A stretch of DNA of 11,180 nt from Onstottus_B sp049273855 (GTDB lineage Bacteria > Acidobacteriota > Blastocatellia > UBA7656), in the NCBI GenBank assembly GCA_049273855.1, contig JBASRN010000032.1:1-11180 (forward strand). The letters run 5' to 3'. The notes under the pieces were generated by a model. The model was not told the DNA's origin and ran no database searches. It saw nothing but the letters and a program-made list of their open reading frames with translations. Position 1 is the stretch's first letter. The number at the start of each line of letters is the position of its first letter. Both the position numbers and the translations under genes were made by a program. Shown piece after piece: positions 6,927 through 11,180 of this stretch.

Positions 6927-7489
6927 CGCTTCTCGCTCAGCTCTCTCAGTAGCCACGATTTTGCCAGCCGCCAATCTCTCATCACGGTGTCTTGTGAAAC
7001 CTCGAGGACCTCGGCCGTCTCTTCTACGCTCAGTCCGCCGAAGAAGCGAAGCTCGACGACACGGCTCTTACGATGGTCGACCGCAGCCAGCGCTGAAAGC
7101 GCGTCGTCCAGCGCAACGAGGTCCGGCTCACGCTCGTGAGCAATCGGCGCCGCTCCTTCGAGCGATATCCGCGTCATCTCTCCCCAGCGCTTTTGGGAGC
7201 GCCGCGAGCGCGCGTAGTCCACCAAAACACGTCGCATCAACTGCGCCGAGATCGCGAAGAAGTGTGCGCGGTTATGCCACTGCACGCGACTGGAGTCAAC
7301 CAGTCGAAGATAAGCCTCGTTGACCAGCGCCGTGGTTTGCAGCGTATGACCGACTCGCTCTCCGCTTATGTAACGGTGAGCGAGTCGCCGCAGTTCTTCG
7401 TTGACAAGCGGGATCAACCTGTCGAGCGCAGACGCATCCCCGTCGCTCCAGGCGACCAACAGTTGCGTGACTTGTTCAGCGGGGTCCAT
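6923..7489 (-). CDS. ECF RNA polymerase sigma factor (Sigma70_ECF / TIGR02999 type), partner of the downstream kinase
   Basis: The protein has 188 residues. Region sigma-2 spans about 5-100 and includes HTLQTTALVNEAYLRLV (48-64) and FFAISAQLMRRVLVDYARSR (77-96), a hallmark of this ECF subgroup. Region sigma-4 spans about 128-185, with the helix-turn-helix VEETAEVLEVSQDTVMRDWR (155-174). It would direct RNA polymerase core enzyme to specific promoters. Classical ECF factors carry an acidic DAED-like patch before the (L/V)VQE(A/T)F helix; here the aligned residues are Gln51-Thr52-Thr53-Ala54. The start at 7487-7489 fits the full family N-terminus, with a GAGAAG-like weak ribosome-binding site just upstream. 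The gene overlaps the kinase gene by 4 bases, so the two form an operon. No anti-sigma gene is beside it. In other bacteria, ECF/kinase pairs lacking the acidic patch are activated by phosphorylation; extension to this protein is inference. Confidence 0.93.
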   Translation of the reverse strand: MDPAEQVTQLLVAWSDGDASALDRLIPLVNEELRRLAHRYISGERVGHTLQTTALVNEAYLRLVDSSRVQWHNRAHFFAISAQLMRRVLVDYARSRRSQKRWGEMTRISLEGAAPIAHEREPDLVALDDALSALAAVDHRKSRVVELRFFGGLSVEETAEVLEVSQDTVMRDWRLAKSWLLRELSEKR

Positions 7490-7511
7490 TCACTGTCTTC
7501 TCGACCGCCGG

Positions 7512-7517
7512 ATTATA
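7512..7517 (-). promoter_or_regulatory. -10 box (TATAAT) upstream of the sigma-kinase operon
   Basis: On the minus strand the hexamer is a perfect TATAAT, 22 bases before the sigma ATG. Transcription would start near 7505, giving a very short leader. I see no good -35 box at 16-18 bases upstream; that position is occupied by the dyad at 7523-7543. The promoter may therefore be activator- or repressor-controlled, or the match may be chance. Confidence 0.4.
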
Positions 7518-7522
7518 CCACT

Positions 7523-7543
7523 CGACCAAGAAGTCTTAGGTCG
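7523..7543. promoter_or_regulatory. imperfect dyad, possible operator for the sigma operon
   Basis: CGACC (7523-7527) and GGTCG (7539-7543) are exact inverted repeats. Inside them AAGA (7528-7531) and TCTT (7534-7537) are also complementary, with one unpaired A. The dyad lies just upstream of the TATAAT at 7512-7517, overlapping where the -35 region should be, so a bound regulator would affect the sigma operon. No binding protein can be named. Confidence 0.3.
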
Positions 7544-7595
7544 GCTTCAAGTTTTCCGGCACGGTTTACGCCTTCATGAGTAAGAAGAAGACCAA

Positions 7596-7601
7596 AAGGA
7601 G
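7596..7601 (+). promoter_or_regulatory. ribosome-binding site that fixes the start of the DUF4440-like gene
   Basis: AAGGAG sits exactly 7 bases before the ATG at 7609. The alternative ATG at 7576 has nothing comparable upstream and would put this site inside the coding region. The start is therefore assigned to 7609. Confidence 0.75.
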
Positions 7602-7608
7602 TAAGGAC

Positions 7609-8013
7609 ATGAGCGAAACCACAGTACAAGAGATACTCAACCTGGAGGAGCAACTGAGACAGGCCGAGATGCGCGTCGACTCCGCGGCCCTGGACGCCTT
7701 CTTTGCAGATGAAATAATGGTCACTGCGCCGATCGGCATAGTCGTCGACAAGTCGGCGGTAATGTCTGAAGTGCAGCGGGCCACTGAGGTAACGATCGAG
7801 AGGCTTGACAAGAAAGACATCAACGTGCGGGTCTTCGGCGATACGGCGGTGACCAGTTACCGCGTGAAAGCCAGAGCGCGCTCCGCCGAAGGTCAGGTCG
7901 ATCGCGAGTTCCAAATGAGCAATGTTTGGCTTAAACGACAGGGGAGCTGGCAGGTCGTAGCACGCCATACAGCGGCGATCGAACAACCAAAAGTTGACCA
8001 GAACACAGCCTGA
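7609..8013 (+). CDS. SnoaL-like / NTF2-fold protein, DUF4440 type
   Basis: The protein has 134 residues. It begins with a helix (TVQEILNLEEQLRQAEM), followed by a VDSAALDAFFADEIMVTAPIG segment, where a helix leads into a small pocket-forming strand. The remainder is strand-rich, including NVRVFGDTAVTSYRVKAR and a VWLKRQGSWQVVARHTA ending. That order and the final G-x-W-x-V-V-A-R-H strand are characteristic of the NTF2-like cone fold. Members of the DUF4440/SnoaL group are small cytoplasmic proteins that bind or convert small molecules; most have no known substrate, and none can be assigned here. No signal peptide or membrane segment is present. It is transcribed divergently from the sigma factor, sharing a short control region, so co-regulation is possible but unproven. 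A start at 7576 would add 11 mostly basic residues and is less likely. Confidence 0.85.
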   Translation: MSETTVQEILNLEEQLRQAEMRVDSAALDAFFADEIMVTAPIGIVVDKSAVMSEVQRATEVTIERLDKKDINVRVFGDTAVTSYRVKARARSAEGQVDREFQMSNVWLKRQGSWQVVARHTAAIEQPKVDQNTA

Positions 8014-8021
8014 CACAGCGC

Positions 8022-8048
8022 GTGCTTCGCCCAAACGATCGGGAGCAC
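8022..8048 (+). terminator. hairpin just after the DUF4440-like gene, possible terminator
   Basis: GTGCT (8022-8026) pairs with AGCAC (8044-8048), and CCC (8030-8032) pairs with GGG (8041-8043), with a three-base bulge on the 5' side. It begins 9 bases after the stop codon, a usual place for a terminator. There is no T run after the stem, so an intrinsic terminator is only a weak call; it could instead be a 3'-end stabilising structure. Confidence 0.3.
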
Positions 8049-8058
8049 TTGCGGGACA

Positions 8059-8135
8059 CCCGCGTAGTAACGAATTTATTCGTTGTCTCCCTCGTCTTCT
8101 AGTATTCTCGCCAGAACGAATGAATACTACGCGGG
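8059..8135. repeat. 77-bp inverted-repeat element with perfect 11-bp arms
   Basis: CCCGCGTAGTA (8059-8069) is the exact reverse complement of TACTACGCGGG (8125-8135). Just inside the arms, AACGAAT occurs at 8069-8075 and 8115-8121, and its complement ATTCGTT at 8078-8084, so the middle copy can pair with either neighbour. Outside, GCGGG at 8051-8055 can pair with CCCGC at 8059-8063 with a 3-base loop, competing with the long stem. The interior is pyrimidine-rich and has no open frame. It could be a small non-autonomous mobile element, a bidirectional transcription stop, or a structured leader for the next gene. The sequence does not decide between these. Confidence 0.6.
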
Positions 8136-8153
8136 CCGCCCTTACGTCTCCTG

Positions 8154-8180
8154 AAGCCCATTCTTATCCGTAATGGGTTT
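8154..8180 (+). promoter_or_regulatory. 9-bp hairpin in the leader of the Asp-box protein gene
   Basis: AAGCCCATT (8154-8162) pairs with AATGGGTTT (8172-8180) across a 9-base loop, with one G-T wobble. It lies 74 bases before the ATG at 8255. It ends in only three Ts and is followed by GAG, so it is a poor intrinsic terminator; it may be a leader structure. No consensus promoter was recognised between here and the gene. Confidence 0.3.
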
Positions 8181-8243
8181 GAGTGGACGACTCGCCCGCC
8201 TTGTTCTATCCTTCGACTTTCGTTTGCAGCTCAAAAACCCCTC

Positions 8244-8248
8244 GGAGG
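8244..8248 (+). promoter_or_regulatory. strong ribosome-binding site for the Asp-box protein gene
   Basis: GGAGG is followed by six bases (TGAACG) and then ATG at 8255. This is the best Shine-Dalgarno match in the window. It fixes the start of a long gene that runs off the right edge. Confidence 0.85.
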
Positions 8249-8254
8249 TGAACG

Positions 8255-11180
8255 ATGCGTTCTCGATCGCTGCGCGCGCTTTGCTGTGTTCTTGTTGCTC
8301 TTGTTGTTTCTCCGGTCTACGCCGCTTCGGCCTTCACCACGAAGTCCACGCCCGCCGACTCGCCCTTCGACCCGAGGCAATTCGAACGGATGGAGTGGAG
8401 AAGCATCGGGCCTTGCAATATGGGCGGCCGGACCGCCGACGTGGAAGGCGTGGCGGGCAACCCGAACATCGTCTACGTCGGCACCGCGTCGGGAGGCGTG
8501 TGGAAAACGACAAACGCGGGCACAACCTGGACGCCGATCTTCGAAAAGCAAGGAACCATCTCGGTCGGAGACATCGCCGTCCAGGCGGGCAGCCCTGATG
8601 TTGTCTGGGTCGGTACAGGCGAGTCCAACACTCGCAACAGCGTCTCGTTTGGCGATGGAGTCTACCGCTCCAACGACGGCGGCAAAAGCTGGACACACAT
8701 GGGGCTCAAAGACACCGAGCGCATCTCTCGCATCGTGATTCACCCGTCGAACCCGGACATAGTTTACGTAGCGGCAGTCGGTCACGCATTTGCGCCCAAC
8801 GAAGAACGCGGCGTCTTTATGACCACGGACGGCGGCAAGACCTGGCAGAAGACTCTCTATATCGATCGCGAACACGGAGCTTCGGATCTCGATATCGATC
8901 CAAACAATCCGAACATTCTCTACGCCGGGATGTGGAAGTTCGAGCGCAAGCCCTGGACTTTCACCAGCGGCGACGAGAAAGGCGGCGTGTTCAGATCGAT
9001 CGACGGCGGCCGCACATGGAAGCAGCTCACCAACACCCTTCCAAAGCTGATGGGCCGAATCGGCGTGCAGGTCGCGCCCAGCAATTCGAACGTCGTCTAC
9101 GTGATAGCGGAGACGAAGGAAGGAATGCTCTATCGATCGGACGATCGCGGTGAAACCTTCAAGCTGGTTTGCAAAGAGCCGCGCATCGTCTCGCGAGGCT
9201 TTTACTACACGACCGTGCGGGTGGATCCGTTGGACGAGAATCGAGTTTACGCGGTCGCCTCGACGTTGTTCGTATCGATCGACGGCGGCAAGACGTTTCG
9301 CTCGATCACCGGCCGCGTGCACATCGACTATCACGCCTTCTGGGTCGATCCCAAGAACCCGAATCGAATCTGGGTCGGCCAGGACGGCGGCATCTCGGTC
9401 TCGTACGATCGCGGCGAGAAATGGGAATCGGTCCACAACATGCCGATTGGGCAGTACTATCAGATCCACGCCGACAACCGCGAGCCGTTCTACTGGGTAA
9501 TGGGAGGCTTGCAGGACAACGGGACCTGGACCGGCCCGAGCCGCAACCGCGAGCCGGGCGGCATCATGAACGATGACTGGACCATGTTCAGCTTCGGCGA
9601 CGGCTTTTGGGCGCTGAACCATCCCGACGATCCAAACCTGTATCTGTCGGAGTCGCAAGGCGGCGAAGTCGTTCGGTCTCACCTGGTAACCCGCGAGCAG
9701 CAGCAGGTTAAACCTTACGCGGTTGACTCCGGGGGCGCCGCCGAAAACCAGAAGTACCGCTTCAACTGGAACTCGCCTCTGCTTCCATCGCCGCACGACA
9801 AGAACACCGTCTATCTCGCGGGCAATGTTGTCTTCAAGTCGACAGACTTCGGCAAGACCTGGCAGCAAATCAGCACCGACCTTACGACCAACGATCCCGC
9901 GAAGCTCAAGGATGCGGGAGGCCCCATCGCCGTCGAGAACTCGACCGCCGAGTATCACTGCACGATCATCAGCCTGGCCGAGTCGCCGTTGAAGCCGGGC
10001 GTTATCTGGGCCGGCACCGATGACGGGAATGTTCAGATGACCACCGACGGCGGAAAGAACTGGTCGAACCTGACTCGCAACGTTCCGAAAATTCCGGCCA
10101 ATTCGCCGGTTTCACACGTCGAGCCGTCCCGGACGAATGCCGCGGTCGCTTACGCGAGTTTTGACCGGCACATGTTTGACGACTTCCGGCCGTACGTTTA
10201 CAAGACAACCGATGCCGGGAAGACATGGTCGGATGTTACGGGCAACTTGCCGCAGAAGGGTTACGTCCACGTCGTTCGAGAGGACCCGCGGAACTCGAGT
10301 CTGATTTACGCGGGAACCGAGCTTGGCTTGTTCGTCTCATACGACGACGGCAAGACATGGGCCTCGCTTGGAATGAAGAACCTTCCGAACGTCGCCGTGC
10401 ACGACATAAAGGTCCACCCTCGCGACAACGATCTGATTCTTGCGACACACGGGCGCAGCATCTGGATATTTGACGACGCGACTCCAATCCAGCAGATGAA
10501 CTCGAACATCGCATCGAGCGCCGCCTATTTATTCGACGTGAGGCCGGCGCTGCGATTCACTTCGCGGTTTCACAAGTACGGCACCGGCGACAAACAGTTT
10601 ACCGGTCCGAACCCGCCTTACGGAGCGCTGGTGACCTATTATCTGAAAGACAAGCCTGATGAGAAGACTGAGGTCAAGCTTCAGGTTCTCGACTCGACCG
10701 GCAAAGTAATTCGCGAGCTTAAGAATGTCCCCAAAGAACCGGGATTGAATCGCGCCAGTTGGGACTTGCGTTATGAGGGACCGCGAACGCGGAAGCCTCC
10801 AACCGATGAGGAGCTTGCCTTCTCCGCTGGGCCGGTCGGGCCGCGCGTGTTGCCCGGGACTTACACACTACGGCTCATGGTTGGCGATAAGACTCTCGAT
10901 AAAAAGGTTGACGTGAAGCTGGATCCGTCGATCTCCGTGTCAACCGCAGATCTGCAGACGCAACTGGATCAGTCGTTAAAGCTTCGCGACATGCAATCGG
11001 CTCTGACTGACGGTATCCGCGCGGTGGACAGCGTAAAGGAACAGCTCGAGCACATCAACAAGACTGTGAAGGACCGGATGCCCGGGGCGCCCGAGGAGCT
11101 GACGAAGACAATCGCGGACTATCAGAAGCAGGTCGAAGAGCTTCAGGGCAAGCTGGTTCGCCCGGAAGGGGGGCTCGGTT
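8255..11180 (+). CDS. secreted sortilin/BNR-like Asp-box beta-propeller protein (3' end outside window)
   Basis: The frame stays open for 975 codons to the window edge. A signal peptide opens it (Arg-rich start, CCVLVALVVSPVYA, cut near residue 23-26). Eleven Asp-box motifs (S/T-x-D-x-G-x-T/S-W/F) start at about residues 84, 138, 189, 247, 294, 340, 382, 528, 595, 650 and 694. Examples are RSNDGGKSW, MTTDGGKTW and VSYDDGKTW. Such boxes sit on turns of VPS10/sortilin, sialidase and photosystem-assembly-type propellers. The gap between boxes 7 and 8 (about 391-527) may separate two propellers. ATHGRSIWIFDD near residues 725-737 closes the propeller region. After it come a beta-rich segment with PGTYTLRL and a probable helical/coiled-coil tail from about 910. 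This type is often labelled glycosyl hydrolase, but I see no catalytic residues supporting that; ligand or protein binding outside the cytoplasm is safer. Related proteins are usually about 1,050 residues, so roughly 80-100 are missing. Confidence 0.9.
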   Translation, partial: MRSRSLRALCCVLVALVVSPVYAASAFTTKSTPADSPFDPRQFERMEWRSIGPCNMGGRTADVEGVAGNPNIVYVGTASGGVWKTTNAGTTWTPIFEKQGTISVGDIAVQAGSPDVVWVGTGESNTRNSVSFGDGVYRSNDGGKSWTHMGLKDTERISRIVIHPSNPDIVYVAAVGHAFAPNEERGVFMTTDGGKTWQKTLYIDREHGASDLDIDPNNPNILYAGMWKFERKPWTFTSGDEKGGVFRSIDGGRTWKQLTNTLPKLMGRIGVQVAPSNSNVVYVIAETKEGMLYRSDDRGETFKLVCKEPRIVSRGFYYTTVRVDPLDENRVYAVASTLFVSIDGGKTFRSITGRVHIDYHAFWVDPKNPNRIWVGQDGGISVSYDRGEKWESVHNMPIGQYYQIHADNREPFYWVMGGLQDNGTWTGPSRNREPGGIMNDDWTMFSFGDGFWALNHPDDPNLYLSESQGGEVVRSHLVTREQQQVKPYAVDSGGAAENQKYRFNWNSPLLPSPHDKNTVYLAGNVVFKSTDFGKTWQQISTDLTTNDPAKLKDAGGPIAVENSTAEYHCTIISLAESPLKPGVIWAGTDDGNVQMTTDGGKNWSNLTRNVPKIPANSPVSHVEPSRTNAAVAYASFDRHMFDDFRPYVYKTTDAGKTWSDVTGNLPQKGYVHVVREDPRNSSLIYAGTELGLFVSYDDGKTWASLGMKNLPNVAVHDIKVHPRDNDLILATHGRSIWIFDDATPIQQMNSNIASSAAYLFDVRPALRFTSRFHKYGTGDKQFTGPNPPYGALVTYYLKDKPDEKTEVKLQVLDSTGKVIRELKNVPKEPGLNRASWDLRYEGPRTRKPPTDEELAFSAGPVGPRVLPGTYTLRLMVGDKTLDKKVDVKLDPSISVSTADLQTQLDQSLKLRDMQSALTDGIRAVDSVKEQLEHINKTVKDRMPGAPEELTKTIADYQKQVEELQGKLVRPEGGLG

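Noticed and set aside
6927..6974. 16-codon upstream extension of the kinase
   Set aside because: It would overlap the sigma gene by about 50 bases. The family N-terminus MNPERWQQIE begins at the ATG that overlaps the sigma stop codon.
7576..7608. Earlier ATG for the DUF4440-like protein
   Set aside because: There is no ribosome-binding site before 7576, while AAGGAG is ideally placed for the ATG at 7609.
8231..9958. 575-codon open frame on the minus strand
   Set aside because: It lies wholly antisense to the Asp-box gene, whose plus-strand frame has a signal peptide, 11 recognisable motifs and a strong ribosome-binding site. The minus product resembles no protein and arises from codon bias in the real gene.

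Overview
The window looks like a fragment of a GC-rich, soil-type Acidobacteriota genome, perhaps class Blastocatellia. That placement is an inference from gene families, not from a marker gene. The basis is a co-translated pair of an ECF sigma factor (Sigma70_ECF / TIGR02999 type) and a Ser/Thr kinase with TolB-like and TPR repeats, plus a large secreted M14 metallopeptidase and a large secreted Asp-box (sortilin/BNR-like) propeller protein. These families are repeatedly expanded in that phylum.

Layout. (1) Bases 1-408 hold the end of a type II toxin-antitoxin locus: the 3' part of hicB, then a hicA whose C-terminal half is well conserved but whose N-terminal half is scrambled by indels. (2) Bases 493-1194, minus strand, encode a zinc-ribbon, single-pass membrane protein. 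(3) Bases 1195-1503 are non-coding and contain a 92-bp interspersed-repeat-like element with imperfect 24-bp terminal inverted repeats. (4) Bases 1504-4344, plus strand, encode a secreted M14 carboxypeptidase-like enzyme. It converges, with an 8-base gap, on (5) a minus-strand operon at 4353-7489: ECF sigma factor followed by a membrane-anchored Ser/Thr kinase, joined by an ATGA stop/start overlap. (6) A compact divergent regulatory region (7490-7608) carries a TATAAT box and a dyad for the sigma operon. (7) Bases 7609-8013, plus strand, encode a small SnoaL/DUF4440-like protein. (8) Bases 8014-8254 are non-coding and full of inverted repeats. (9) From 8255 to the right edge runs a 975-codon, incomplete gene for a secreted protein with 11 Asp-box motifs.

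How the parts may work together. The sigma factor and kinase are the clearest regulatory unit. No anti-sigma factor gene is adjacent, and the sigma factor has Gln-Thr-Thr-Ala where classical ECF factors have an acidic Asp-Ala-Glu-Asp-like patch. This fits, but does not prove, activation of the sigma factor by phosphorylation from its partner kinase. The two large exported proteins look like independent extracellular or periplasmic functions, and nothing in the sequence ties them to the sigma factor. I found no tRNA, rRNA, CRISPR array, insertion sequence or integrase. I see no convincing wholly new multi-gene system; the best leads are the sigma/kinase pair, the decayed hicA, and the two inverted-repeat structures.
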